From positions 1,116,001 through 1,180,000 of the forward strand of contig JAMSLZ010000001.1 of assembly GCA_026027325.1 (NCBI GenBank): DNA of 64,000 nt, read 5' to 3'. Numbering within the stretch: the stretch's first letter is position 1; each line of letters opens with the position of its first letter. The stretch comes from Actinomucor elegans. Its lineage: Eukaryota > Mucoromycota > Mucoromycetes > Mucorales > Mucoraceae. Below the pieces are notes generated by a model. It was not told the origin of the DNA. It was given only the letters and a program-made list of their open reading frames with translations, and made no database searches. Below, in pieces: positions 1-11,334 of this stretch. The position numbers and the translations under genes were made by a program.

Positions 1-1089
1 TTCTGTTGTCGTCTGTCATCATTTTCACAATGAGAGTAAAATTCATGACAAATTCAAGTGAATATCGAATGAATCAACGATTTCGCCTGGATTTAAAGTG
101 AAATATCAAGTGAATACACGCTAAAATTTATTTCCATGGTTTTTTTTATGTTTCAATTAGAGGATTTTCAAGTAAATCGAAAGCAAATTGCAGGTGAACC
201 TTTTACAGTGATTTTCCTGCAAATCGGGTTAACTTAAAATCGCTTGATTTTTTCCCATAGTGCATCGTTGTATCTTTGGCGACATTTTTAATATTTCAAA
301 TTTTCTTTTAGATCAATGTACGGTTTTGACCTCCAGAATATTCTTGAAACAAGAGATGTTGTCTCGATTGATATATATTATCAGCATCAACAAAAGCAAG
401 AGCCATTAAATAACTCCGATTTTCATTTTTTTTATTTTTGGAATAATAGCTAGGCTCACTGATTTTGCGAAATTTAAATCCAGACCGATGGCATGGTGCT
501 TTAAATCTTAGTTTAAATGTAGCATCCATACTTGGGATGAGCTGTTGCACTTGATAGGACTTCAGATCTATTGTTATTCTTTGTATTCACTGATTTGTGG
601 GCACTTATTCTTCATTAGTCGGGTGCGCTTGTATAATAAAAATGAGCTATTGATCTGTTTCGTTTACCAAAAAGCACGTACATATAATGTTGAATTGAGC
701 ACTTTACAACCTTTGAAGCACAGGCCATTCAAAGGGTTGACTCAAGGGATATGTTACCAAGAGCTGAATACAATAGAGAATCATGCATTAAATGAGATGC
801 AGGTGAAACCTTCTGTTTTCTTTATTTCGATTCAATGATTTATGAAGGGTTGATGGACTTTAAAATGCATGTGCTTCCGGGGATCGTTTATCCGTTAGAA
901 GGTCGATTAATGGGCTTGTATCATACTTTATCACGCCCGAGCTCAGAGTTTATATAGCTTTTATCTATATACGGGGTTCTATTCAAACCCAGTAGTAAAT
1001 GACCCAGCAAACGGGTGCAGCTGGTACACACCGTTTTTTTTTTTTTTTCTTCTTTCCCTCGAACAAAAAAAAAAGTACTTGCTTGCGAT
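1..1089. other. Upstream intergenic region
   Basis: I see no supportable gene here. Two short open frames (308-550 minus, 545-838 plus) have no recognisable motif and look like chance frames. A TATATAG-like stretch near 950-956 lies about 135 bp before the methyltransferase start and may be its promoter. A TCAAGTGAAT-like word recurs near 54, 108 and 169. Confidence 0.5.
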
Positions 1090-2464
1090 ATGCGACGCTC
1101 TAAAACTGCCCATGAACGAAAGAGCAGTCGTCGACGGTCTTGGTTTCATGGCAGCAACATATTCACCATGTTTTCCTCAGCACCACCTTCTCCGGATCAA
1201 ACTTCATTAGAAGAAACTGACGATGGACTGGCGAATAGACAACGATCGCAGTCCTTGACACCCATAAACACGACTGCCACCACACCTACTTCAAGTATCA
1301 TGTCTAGAAACACCTTATTTCGAAATAACCGATCGGCTTTTTCCGATATGCTCTCGAAAGCAACCCACAAAAAGCATCGAAAGGAATCGAAGGACTCTTC
1401 GTTATATGACGATAATTCATCCAGTATGCGTCGCAGTAGTGATGCTACCACAGTTTCAGAAACATTTCCTCAACAATACTATCTTAACCAAAAATTGTTC
1501 AAAACAGACGAGGAAGAAGCTGATCGTATCCAGCTTAAAAACGATCTTGTCAAATTGGCTTTTGAAGGGTAAAATCATGAATGCAACTTTTTTGTTATAT
1601 GCAACTCATACCATGTATAGTGAATTCTGCTTGCCATTTGATTACAAAGATTTGAATAGTGCAAAGATATTAGATGTTGGGTGTGGTCCTGGTTCCTGGT
1701 GTATTGATCTGTCTACTAAATACCCTCGTATCGAAGTCATTGGCGTAGATTCCGATGATATATTTCCCGCACAACATAATCTACCTAGCAACTGTCAGCT
1801 CTTGGTTTGTAACGTACTGAATGGACTCAAAGAGTTCCCAGATGCTAGTTTTGACGTGATTCATATTCGATTTATGGTCTTGTCTTTCACTACAATTCAA
1901 TATCCTCAGGTAGTCAAGGATTGCTGGCGACTTTTGAAACCTGGAGGTTATATTGAAATCTTGGAAACCAATTTAACCGTATATTCACCTGGTCCTGTTA
2001 CTAAAAAGTTGAATGAAGAAAGTATGTCTTTCTATCAAACATATATATGTATGTATGTATGTAATAGTGATTTAACCTATCTTTCTATAGTGATGCAAGT
2101 AGCATCCATCAGAGGTATGGATCCCAAGAAACAAGTAGATAATTTAAGCCAATTGCTGCCAAGTGATGCTATCCATCAACAAGCCAAATATCGGTCAATA
2201 CCTATTGGTGTTTGGGGCGGCCGTATAGGTGTCCTTTGCAGAGATGATATGGTTCATTTATTAACCAAGTTTCAACCAGCTGTCAGAGAGTATTACGGCA
2301 AATCTACGTTTGAATTTGAGCGAGATATCAACACAGTGTTCCGAGAAATGGATCATTATCGAAGTTTTAGTAACTATTACTTTTATTCTGCACAGAAACC
2401 ATATCAGCAAGCACATCTAAAAAGACAATCTACAGCAATATCTGTCAACCCAAAATCATTCTAA
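1090..2464 (+). CDS. SAM-dependent methyltransferase (class I fold)
   Basis: Three exons (1090-1568, 1621-2021, 2091-2464) encode about 417 residues. The N-terminal ~120 residues are Ser/Thr/Arg-rich and probably disordered. The catalytic core follows with motif I ILDVGCGPGSW, an acidic residue after the next strand (VIGVDSDD), and LKPGGYIEILE as the post-motif III strand. This is the usual arrangement of the Mucoromycota family of S-adenosylmethionine-dependent methyltransferases related to the UbiE/LaeA type. Substrate is unknown. ATG 1090 was chosen because the frame upstream opens only with a GTG. Intron 1 (52 nt) restores the frame after a TAA. Intron 2 (69 nt) is a multiple of three and would otherwise read through, but it has a GTATGT donor and TATAG acceptor and contains low-complexity TATG repeats. 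The fold is secure; the role is not. Confidence 0.85.
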
Positions 2465-2615
2465 TTATCTAATCATTAATACTTAATCACTACATCTATT
2501 CACTTAATACGTACTTGTTCCTTGGACGGAATAAATCCTTGTTTAAACGGGACGTCATATCAAGTCAAATGACCTAGTGGGGGCTTCATTATGCAAGTCC
2601 GTAAACACATCATTT

Positions 2616-2654
2616 GATTGGCCAATCATATACAGTTACACACGCGTATATAAA
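2616..2654 (+). promoter_or_regulatory. CCAAT-type palindrome and TATA box of the sugar transporter
   Basis: The palindrome GATTGGCCAATC (2616-2627), which contains CCAAT on both strands, is followed by TATATAAA at 2647-2654. This is 55 bp before the transporter start codon, a plausible core promoter layout. Binding is inferred. Confidence 0.5.
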
Positions 2655-2708
2655 CGCTAGAGTTGAAACAATATCCTTCTTTCCTTTTCTTTCTATAACA
2701 AAACAATC

Positions 2709-4674
2709 ATGCCTGAAGCCAACCCTAAAACGCCTTTGCTGGGCGGCAGAAAGCCACCTTTGAGTAGACCCAAATATCAGCGCAGAAGATCTAGCTTTGA
2801 AGCCTCTACTTACAATAGTGCTGGCAAATCCCTAAGTTACTCCAAGGGTCCTCAAGATGAAGATACCACAATACCAGGATTAAGCTTATGGAAAATATTG
2901 ACTTTGACTATCTGTATGGCAGGTGTTCAGTTTACATGTAAGCTCGAGTATACAAAGAAGCGTTTCAATACCTGACATCACGATTGTTTCATCAATTAGG
3001 GACTGTTGAATTATCGCAAGTATGCAAAGCATGTATCTAGAATTGTTTCTCATTTTCTTTTTCTTTTCTTTTCTTTTCTTTTATACACAGATATGGCACA
3101 CCTTATCTTTTATCGTTGGATTTGTCAAAGGAACTGACGGCTCTTGTTTGGCTAGCTGGCCCTTTATCTGGTTTAATTGTTCAGCCTGTAAAGTATTTTA
3201 TTATACACATTGACAGCAAGACTAACTGTTCCATAGTTGATTGGCGCGTTTAGTGATAAATGCACTTCAAGCTTAGGTAAACGAAGACCTTTTATTATTA
3301 TAGCTGGTGCTTTGACTTGTATCTCTATGATTGGCGTAGCCTATGCTAGAGAGATTGGTTATTGGTTTGCAAAGATCTTATCTACAGACAATAATCTAGA
3401 TTCTATCAAAAAAACAGTAAGCACCTGCAATATATGTACACACATATAGAACAAATGGCTTATTATTGCAAACAGGCTCATACCAATGCTATCCTCGTTG
3501 CAGTTGCTTCTTTTTACTTTTTGGATTTTACATTGAATGCTGTGCAGGCTATTTGTCGCGCTTTAATCTTGGACATCCCACCTCTTTGGCAGCAAGATAT
3601 CGCCAACGCTTGGAGTGCCCGTATGAGTAATACGGCCATGGTCATTGGTTACTTTGTTGGATTTGTAGATTTGGTCAAATACTTGCCTTGGCTTGGCGAT
3701 TCTCAAGTCAAGGTCTTTTGCTTGGTATCTATCGTTGTCTTTATCATTACATTGACCATAACTTGTATTACAACACGCGAAAAAGTAGCTGAAAGAAAAG
3801 AAGATGCAGATAACCAACAGTAAGACCTAATTGATTTTTTTTTTTCACACAATAACCGATCTAACATGTTGAAAGGCCTTGGTATAGTACTTTTTATTAC
3901 ATTTGGAGAGCTTTCAGGTTTCTGCCAAAACCTATTCAAAGACTCTGTAATACCCAATTCTTTGCTTGGATGGGTTGGTTTCCCTTTTTATTCTACAGTA
4001 CGCAATGGGTTTCTGATATCTACTTTGCTACACACCCACCTACATCGCCTGATACGCCCTTGGACTGGGCTCAAGGTACAAGAGCAGGCTCATTTGCCCT
4101 TCTATGTTACTCAGTCGTTGCTGTCTTGGCTGGTATCATTATACCCGCACTCAGCGCCAAATTTCAACGCGTCAAACTACTGGGTCTCCTGAACATCTAT
4201 ACGTTATCTCATATCACCGTAGCTGTAGCCCTCATTTCTTCTTTGTTTGTAAAAACAGTAGCAGCCGCTACTCTCGTACTAGCTATTATGGGTATTCCTT
4301 GGGCTATTGTGCTTTGGATTCCTTTTAGTTTGGTTGGTGAATATGTGAGTTTCGAAGATGAAAAGAGACAACAGTTGATCCATGCTGGACCTGAAGTGTC
4401 CAGTTCTAGCCAAGAAGAACGTCAACAAGACGGAGAAGATGAGTTTGATGCTGGTATGATTTTGGGTATGCATAACATGTATATTGTATTCCCTCAGTTT
4501 GCAGTTGCAATTGTATCCTCGTTTATATTTGCAGCTGCTGACGCTATTAAAGATGGAGATCGTGATAAGAGTATGTCTAGCGTGACACCTGTCTTGGTAT
4601 TTGGTGGTTTAATGGCACTCATTGCTGCTGGATTCAGTCGATTCATTCCTCGAGTGACATCTGCTATTAAATAA
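2709..4674 (+). CDS. MFS sugar transporter of the GPH/sucrose-proton symporter type
   Basis: Six exons (2709-2937, 3000-3015, 3091-3187, 3237-3416, 3476-3819, 3876-4674) give about 554 residues. The protein starts with a hydrophilic tail, then the family block FTWTVELSYGTPYLLSL in TM1, LVWLAGPLSGLIVQPLIGAFSD between TM2 and TM3, and the loop LGKRRPFI typical of plant and fungal sucrose/alpha-glucoside proton symporters. A second signature, LPKPIQRLCNTQFFAWMGW, lies in the second half, as does a WIPFSLVGEY segment. A hydrophilic acidic loop precedes the last two TM segments. It likely acts at the plasma membrane. Exon 2 is only 16 nt and is followed by a GC-AG intron (3016-3090, donor GCAAGT); only that junction gives the conserved SYGTPY. 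Sugar specificity cannot be read from the sequence. Confidence 0.88.
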
Positions 4675-4884
4675 AAGATTACATATATGTTGTACTTATA
4701 TTGAAGCTTTGTGCCTGGATACAAATTTAATATCTCCATGGGTTTGGGTTAATTATATCCTCGATTCTTTTTTTTATGTTTTCCATGAGCACCTCAGATA
4801 ACTTAATAAATACAGTAGCTTTTTCTGAGCATGGAATGCTCTCTGGATGCGACATTTGGCTGAAATCGGATGAGCAATAATAGA
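4675..4884. other. 3' flank of transporter with one dispersed-repeat copy
   Basis: There is no gene. Positions 4811-4875 hold a copy of the ~75-bp intergenic repeat (CAGTAG, TTCTGAGCATG, ATGCGACATT in order). It abuts the left end of the IS630-like transposon. Confidence 0.5.
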
Positions 4885-4912
4885 GTTGTTTTTAAAAAAT
4901 TCCTCCCCGCAA
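4885..4912 (+). repeat. Left terminal inverted repeat of IS630-like element
   Basis: It pairs with 6562-6590 in inverted orientation; the most specific shared block is CTCCCCG. Confidence 0.6.
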
Positions 4913-5089
4913 CTTTTTGGCTTTTTTCAACGAAAATATAATATTTTTTTAAAAAACTAGTGTCAATCGATGGTACTATCACTGCGATTTATTCCGAGAT
5001 GAAAAAAAATGCTTCATTATTATCAACTTTATTTTATTTCAAGAACATGAAAAAATGAAGATTTCGAGAAAAAAAAAACGCATTTAAAC

Positions 5090-6439
5090 TCAGCTAGAGT
5101 CCATTTCTATGTCTTCATCAACTTCATCGAGGTCTACAGTATTATCTACATTATGGAATTCATCTTGATAGGTTATGCACTGTAAGACGCTCTTTTTCCA
5201 AGCAGAGAGAAGCGATTTTTCTGGTACATTTTTTAATGAGCTTACCAACTTTTCTCTCAAAGTAGAAGCTGTCTCCTCAGGATCAGGATTATAGGCAATC
5301 GGATTTTTCACCATTGCCCATACCCTCTCGATTGGCTGCACCTCTGGATGATATGGAGGAGTAAATAGTAATCTATGCCCATGAAGAGTAGAAATATTGT
5401 AGCATGCGAATTGAGGCTTTATTCGCAAATCTTTTATAGCTTGCAAAAGTGTCTTTTTTGTAGGCACTTTACCTATTGCATCGCTGGAAGGCACCAAAAG
5501 ATTATTTTGCAAAAACCAATTGATGATCTCGCTCTTAGTTGATGCAGCAGTCGGTACTGGATTTATTCGACGTTTGTGATAAGATGCGCCGTCCATATGA
5601 ATGATACAAGAGCCATAGGGTTGGATTGCGTGACAGATAGTATCAAACAAACGCTCGAACTTCTCAGCATTAAAGTGTCCATGATAGTCAGTATATAGAT
5701 TTTTGTTATCTTGGACAGGCCATACATTCACACTTTCTTGGATGATTTCTGCTTTTCGCTTGTGACCCTCTTTGAAGACAATGAAGGCGGCGAATATTAC
5801 AAGTATCGGCTTTCTTCCGCTTTCGTTTACAACACCCCGTGGCCTTACCCAGGTACGTCCTGTAGAATGATCTATATGACAGTAAGACTCGTCAAGAAAT
5901 AATTCAGGTTGATTGGGGTTGAATTTGTCGTTAATATTAGCCAAACGCTGATTAACATATAGTTCTCTGTATAGCATGTTTGTAGATGAATCATGAAGGA
6001 TGTTTCTTCTAATACCCTTTTCATACTTAAAACCCAAAATATGAATATCCCGTAAAAGTATATTATATGAAACCTTAATATTATAAGAGTCTTCTAGCAT
6101 CTTCATCGTCCGTTTAACTGTATTGATTTTGCCACTTTCGTTGTTATAAAGAATGATTTCTTCTACGGCAGAACTATATTCCGGATCAAGAGAACGTCTT
6201 GGTCGACCAACAGGTTTATATTCGGAAGCTTCCGCAGGGTGATTATACATATGAATGGCCTTTCTTGCGACATGTTCAGAAACACCACAGACCTTCATTA
6301 GAAGGTCCCGTTTTTTAAGGTCGCGATACTTTCTGTCTTCAAATTTTGTTTTCAAAAGAATACCATAAACATGGGTCAAAATCTTGTAAACGTCATTTGA
6401 TAAATGTACATTTGTTGTTGTTCCAATGGGAGATTGCAT
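5090..6439 (-). CDS. IS630/Tc1-superfamily DDE transposase
   Basis: This is an uninterrupted 449-residue frame. The N-terminal ~130 residues form a helix-turn-helix region with the linker GRPRRS typical of Tc1/IS630 proteins (residues ~78-83). The catalytic triad is visible as FLDES (D183), HMDGASYH (D283) and HPEVQPIERVW (E371). The spacing from D283 to E371 is much longer than the 34-39 residues of classical Tc1/mariner. Loops are therefore inserted, as in some fungal IS630-like DDE_3 proteins. The C-terminus is acidic. The frame is intact, so the copy may be recent. It lies between two unrelated host genes, on the opposite strand. Confidence 0.85.
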   Translation of the reverse strand: MQSPIGTTTNVHLSNDVYKILTHVYGILLKTKFEDRKYRDLKKRDLLMKVCGVSEHVARKAIHMYNHPAEASEYKPVGRPRRSLDPEYSSAVEEIILYNNESGKINTVKRTMKMLEDSYNIKVSYNILLRDIHILGFKYEKGIRRNILHDSSTNMLYRELYVNQRLANINDKFNPNQPELFLDESYCHIDHSTGRTWVRPRGVVNESGRKPILVIFAAFIVFKEGHKRKAEIIQESVNVWPVQDNKNLYTDYHGHFNAEKFERLFDTICHAIQPYGSCIIHMDGASYHKRRINPVPTAASTKSEIINWFLQNNLLVPSSDAIGKVPTKKTLLQAIKDLRIKPQFACYNISTLHGHRLLFTPPYHPEVQPIERVWAMVKNPIAYNPDPEETASTLREKLVSSLKNVPEKSLLSAWKKSVLQCITYQDEFHNVDNTVDLDEVDEDIEMDSS

Positions 6440-6561
6440 TTTTTTAACTGAATATGATTAATGAAAACAATTAAGGTAAAAAAAATACTAATGAAACTCA
6501 AGTAGTTAGATTTTTGTCTTTTTTTTTTAAGGAGCAATGGCTTTTTTTAAAAAAATGAAGA

Positions 6562-6590
6562 ATTTCGGGGAGATAATTTTTGAAAACGAC
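6562..6590 (-). repeat. Right terminal inverted repeat of IS630-like element
   Basis: This is the reverse-complement partner of 4885-4912. Confidence 0.6.
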
Positions 6591-7258
6591 TATATATTGA
6601 TAATTCGATTTTGATTACATAAAAAAGAAAAAAGCTTATATGTCAGTTACAACCAATCGCTAAAATGTGGACTGCCTAAAATAATGATTGCAATAGACGC
6701 AATAGTTCATTCTGAAAATGAGCCAAGTAGTCATCAGATACGACATTAAACCAGAAATGGTCGACGAATGTAGAAAGGCTAAAAAAAATCATATGGAATT
6801 ACTCTTGAGTCCAAATTTTTAAATTCTATATTTTGTGGAGCATAAAGATAATAATTTCTACATATAATTTCTAGGTAAACTAGATAGTGATAAGTTAATC
6901 AGTCGACAAATCCCGGCCAAACATCACATCTGACAAGTAATCCTCACTCGAAACAATCCACTGCATCTATTGGAGCCTTTGACTGGCAGGAGTGCAATTT
7001 AACCAGTGTATTGGTCAACATAGTAACATTTGCACTTGGCCTTTCCCGAAAAGAATGTCATCGATGAAATCATTGCGGTTATAGTGATCAATCACCATAC
7101 TCTAATAAGGCCCAATATGCAGTTACATGGCCAGAATCATATCCTTATTTCTTTCAAATCACATGAACTGGAGTTCCAATTACGCGTGACAGTGCATATA
7201 TAAAACTCCATTTTCCGCTTTATCATCTATCTTTTCTCTCCCTCTTTGTAGATCTTAC
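6591..7258. other. Intergenic region with dispersed-repeat copy and STB6-like promoter
   Basis: A copy of the intergenic repeat lies at 6701-6770 (TTCATTCTGAAAATG then GATACGACATTAAA). A TATATAAAA box at 7197-7205 is about 55 bp before the next start codon. I see no gene. Confidence 0.5.
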
Positions 7259-9636
7259 ATGGCAGAAAAGAAACGATTTGTGTTTGCAGAGCGAAAACGT
7301 GCGCTTCAAGTTGCTGCTACCTGTGGATTAAGCGTTATTGAAGAACAGCAGGAACTACGAGGATACCAAATTTATGTAGTTGAGCAATGGTAAACTGTAC
7401 CAATACCCAAATTACATTATAAAATACTAACGGTACTCGAAACACAGGGTTTGCGATCGTAAAGCAGGCACCAATGTAGTCAAAGTATTTACTGGAGATG
7501 AAAGTCATGTAGTAAGTTGTACATGCATGTGACCATGCCAATTTATTCAAGGATATTCTTATAGATTCAAGTGGCTGTCATTGCTATTTCGACTGCAGAG
7601 CTTCAACATCCTCGACCAGAAATTCAAACTTTTTTAAATATGGGTGCACACCTCAAGTCGAAACCAACACCACTTGGTGAGATCTTGTTGACGAATCCTG
7701 GTGAGTTGCCTGATATGAATATGGTATTGATACCTGATGGAGATTATGATAAATGGCTGCACCAAGCGTATGTCAATATCAACTTGAGGAGGACTAATTG
7801 CACAGGCAGAAGCTCATTGAACCTCAAACCACCAAAGTGAGTAGAGATGTGCCCTTATTTGCATAAAACTAACGTGTTGATCCATAGCCCCGCATCAGAA
7901 GAAAAGTTTCGATCTTTATACAAGATAGCAGATACAGTTGATTTTCAAGAGGCAGTGATTAAACTAGTTTCTTTGGTTCAGACTGCGCTATACTTGTTTA
8001 AACTGTTGGATAAAGACTATATTGATGGTTTAATATGTAATGAAACCACCAATGCACTTTGGATATTCTATACTAAATATGATCCGATTAAAACAACCGA
8101 GGTAAATCACAGCATTGTTGATTTTTTTTATATCATATTCATATGTATATGTATATGTATATATATATGTAGTTTACTCTGAAAGAACCTTGGATGGAGC
8201 CTCACCTAGCAGCAGCTATCATATCAAAACTAATGATGTGCAGAAACAAACTACAAGATTACAACTTCACAGCGCTCAAAGATCCATTCGCGGACTATGA
8301 TACCTTTCGATTCGATATTGGTGATTATCAGCGATCCAAAAACATACGCACTACCAAATTCATTGATTTAGAGACATTGGCCAAGCTGAATGAACATCCA
8401 TTTGTGCAACTCAAAGTAAGAAAGGTCATTAAATCAAAATTGGACGATATATCTGGCATCACCAATTCACCTTTGTTTAATGAAACTTCTGATCCTGAAG
8501 TCTTTCGACACCATGCCACGATAGATAGTGTCAGGGCCATTTGGAGACCAAGACTGAAAGGAAACTTGTTGACGAGTGGTGCTGGCAATAGTCTTCATTT
8601 AGTAGAATCTAAAAACAATATGATCAAAAGTGTATCAAGGACGGGTGGAGCGGCTGTTGATATACTTAGTCGTGTAGCAGGCTCTATTCCATGGATCAAC
8701 ACAAACGTAGCAGATGATAAGCAATCGCCTTCTGCTTCTATATCAACCGAAGTAACACCTGTGCCCACTAGCGATCTGGAACCTTCTCCTACTACTAATA
8801 TACCCAATAATTCAGATCTCGCTTCATCTCTGGATCATCTCGATCAAGATATACCTTCCTACGTACAATCTACTACTAATTCTTCGACTTCTTCCCCATT
8901 AAAGGCTACTATCCCAAAACTACGTGTATCCAAATCAACGGAAACGCATAAATATCAAGCAGAAGGTGGTGACTTTGTACCTTACAAGCAACGTCCATCC
9001 ACACTACGGCATACTCGTTCGGTATCTGATAGCATTCTTTTAGATTCACTGTTCTCTAAAGCCCTTGACGATGAAAATGATCCGCATCGATCCTTGCGTA
9101 CTGCCTTTGATCAATACAAACACCAACGTTCACAAACTACGTCCGATATACCGATACTACACCCCGTACGACCTGCATCTGTCATGAATGTGAAGGCTTA
9201 CTTGACCTACGAACGTCTCTGTCAGCAAAAAAAAGCTTTGCAACATACATTGCAAGAAATCACTGCCTTGGCCAACGTATACGACACAACAGCAGCTAAA
9301 CTAAGACAGACATATGAAAAGCGAGCCATGGCTTTTGAAATAATACAATCAGATGCCAGAAATGTGTTGGAGGAACAACATGATACTGAACGTAGATTGA
9401 AGGATGTAGAAGATGATAGTGCTAAATTGCACTATGAGCTCAAAGTGCTGAATGATAAACTCAAAGATATCGAAGATAACGTAGGCACGTTTTATGGAAA
9501 AGTAGGCGTCTTGGAACGAAGAATGGATGATTCACAGCAATCAATCACGACCATGTTGATCATTGGCAACTATTTGAATCACTATTGGATCAAAATCAGA
9601 GAGTGGATCAACTGGTTTGGGTCAACAGAAGCATGA
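7259..9636 (+). CDS. STB6-like N-terminal domain protein with C-terminal coiled coil
   Basis: Five exons (7259-7389, 7448-7511, 7565-7836, 7888-8101, 8173-9636) encode about 714 residues. The first ~350 residues match my recollection of the fungal STB6/STB2 N-terminal family: FVFAERKRALQ, GYQIYVVEQWVCDRK, VVKVFTGD, VNINLRRTNCTGRSSL, and an IWRPRLKG block near residue 340. Yeast Stb2/Stb6 were identified as Sin3-binding proteins, so a chromatin role is possible but only inferred. The middle is Ser/Thr/Pro-rich and probably disordered. Residues ~580-690 form a long heptad-rich coiled coil (YERLCQQKKALQHTLQEI onward). A hydrophobic stretch (MLIIGNYLNHYWIKI) near the end is too polar to call a TM segment. 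The family assignment is moderate; the exon phases all agree. Confidence 0.7.
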
Positions 9637-10146
9637 ACTGTAATAAACAAGTCAATTATTGTGATTGGGTGATTGGTGAATAAATAATAAAGCGCTGACT
9701 ATATCATCATTATCAAATCAAAAACGCATATCTGGATGTTTTAATGTAATTTCTATATGAAGTCATACAGTAGGTATGAATAGAATATTCTACGCGCAAA
9801 ATTTGATTGCGCATTGGATGGTGTAAATAGTATCACCTTGAAAATTGGTATTACCGTGTTACTTGATTATATATCAACAAGTTAGAGCTTTTATATATAA
9901 CAAAGTGCAAAGAAATATCAACGCATACACTGAAAAGAGATAAATGTCCCTTATTAAAAAAAAAATATGTAATATGCCAATGGTTACTTTAAAGATTTAT
10001 GAAACTGAAAAGTAAAAGAAAAAGGGTCTCTCTTGGATAAATTTAAATTCCCGGCATCAGGTTGTTGTCTTCTTTGATTTTTACCCTTTTTTTTTAATCG
10101 AACATAAACTCATAGTGGACAAGAATAAACACTCATTGTTACATGG
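9637..10146. other. Intergenic region
   Basis: This is AT-rich DNA with no supported gene. It contains the 3' flank of the STB6-like gene and the 5' flank of the small two-TM gene. Confidence 0.4.
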
Positions 10147-10509
10147 ATGCTTAAAATCATTGGCACACTACTAGCTTTCGGGTTGGGTTATATTACGGCA
10201 TCCAATGACTTGTTTCCATACATTTTACAAGAAGTACGTTTATTCAAATGCATCTACTTTCATAAGCTCATTCACTGTATCAACATAGAAAAGCGTTTTG
10301 TATATAATATTAGCCTTAGGTGCTAGTTTTCTTTTGATTTATATTCCCTTAGAAAACATTGCTGAAAAGGAATCCATCCAGGTAAAAAAAAAAAAAAAAA
10401 AAAAAAAACCATTATAATCTTCCTGTCGTTACTAATCAATATACAGAATCCGCTTACTAGTTTGCGAACTTCAGCTCGTGAACATTTGCAACGTCGAGGT
10501 AGCTTCTAA
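10147..10509 (+). CDS. Small two-TM membrane protein, unknown function
   Basis: Three short exons (10147-10233, 10289-10381, 10447-10509) join in phase 0 to give an 80-residue protein that no single reading frame reveals. Residues ~2-18 (LKIIGTLLAFGLGYITA) and ~31-50 (SVLYIILALGASFLLIYIP) are two clear membrane segments, followed by a basic tail ending RREHL-type helix and QRRGSF. All four splice sites are canonical, and intron 2 contains a run of about 25 A. The hairpin topology resembles small mitochondrial or ER membrane proteins, but I recognise no family. Support comes from phase agreement and hydrophobicity only. Confidence 0.55.
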
Positions 10510-10642
10510 TTGATGCTTCATTAATAATAAACTAGTAGGAATCTGCTTTATTTGTTGAAATGGATAGGAGGTGGGGATTTACAATAGGATAAGAAAAAGA
10601 AAATGTACAATACAATAGCAATAACAATAGAGTTCTTTTTTT

Positions 10643-11334
10643 TTAATTTGCCATTACTAGACCTTTATTGTTGGTTTTTCCTTCGCCATTTTTTGTAGTC
10701 GATTTACTTAATGGTGAGGATTGATGATGATGCTGAGATTTCAAGACCAAAGATTCTGGACTATTTGGAGGTGAAATACGAATAGGTGTTGAGGTTCTTG
10801 GCTGAAGATACTGCATCATGGGAGAGTTACTAGGCGATTTTTTTGTTGTGTTATTATGAGCGGTTGAATTGACATTAGTGCTGTTGTTATTTAAAGAAGG
10901 GTCTAGTTTGAGCGTAATTCGACCTCGAGAACGATCTTCAAACAGAGTCATAATGTTACCATGATCGCCTACTCGATAAGAGACTGAAAAAGGATCAATC
11001 CAAAGTACGAAATCACGAGGAAGGTGAGTATGAATACTAAAGGGTTCGATAGAGGCATCAACGCAAGCTATTACAACTGTTTTAGTCTACTTGAATCGTT
11101 TCTAATGTATTTTTTTCTACCTTGGGTCAACATGGGATCCAATTGACCGTTGAAGTTTGAAAGAGCTCTGAACCCATTTCCTCTATAAGGCTGCTGTTGA
11201 TCCCAGTGATCTTCAAAACGAGCCTTAAGTAGTTCAGTCAGCTTTTCTTTGAATCGTGCAATAACGTCTTGATCAACTTTGGATTGCAAAAGTCTTCCAA
11301 GGAATTCAACTGCTTGAGCTATTTCAATATGCAT
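10643..11334 (-). CDS. BTG/Tob (APRO) domain protein
   Basis: Two exons (11334-11121 and 11076-10643, 44-nt intron) encode about 215 residues. Residues 1-~115 are a BTG/Tob domain: the start MHIEIAQAVEFLGRLL, the FEDHWDQQQPYRGNGFRAL segment with the family W-x-P-x-x-G-x-(G/A)-(F/Y)-R core, and box B PRDFVLWIDPFSVSYRVG. In animals this domain binds Caf1/Pop2 deadenylases of the CCR4-NOT complex; the same partner is inferred here. The C-terminal half is Ser/Asn/Pro-rich with repeated S-P motifs (PSNSPMM, PPNSPES) that could be proline-directed phosphosites. The ATG is preceded by a long T/A-rich leader. Confidence 0.85.

Larger units (their letters stand above)
4885..6590 (-). mobile_element. 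IS630/Tc1-like DNA transposon with inverted ends
   Basis: The single transposase gene is bracketed by imperfect inverted ends. The left end (4885-4912) reads GTTGTTTTTAAAAAATTCC then TCCCCGCAA. The right end (6590 down to 6562) reads GTCGTTTTCAAAAATTATC then TCCCCGAAA on the minus strand. Similarity continues further inward in T-rich DNA and slightly outward (CAATAATAG against CAATATATAG). Exact ends and a TA duplication could not be fixed because flanks and ends are both AT-rich. Confidence 0.65.

Noticed and set aside
545..838. 97-residue plus-strand ORF
   Set aside because: It has no motif, odd composition and no conserved-looking domain; likely a chance frame upstream of the methyltransferase.
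1015..1089. Extending the methyltransferase frame upstream to 1015
   Set aside because: It opens with GTG and encodes a poly-Phe stretch from a T-run; ATG 1090 is the better start.
4876..6600. TA target duplication for the IS630-like element
   Set aside because: Ends and flanks are both AT-rich, and several TA placements are possible; none can be preferred.
7768..7805. A 38-nt intron with GTATGT donor inside the STB6-like exon 3
   Set aside because: Removing it breaks the phase with the next exon, while retaining it keeps the NLRRTNCTGRSSL block and an intact frame.
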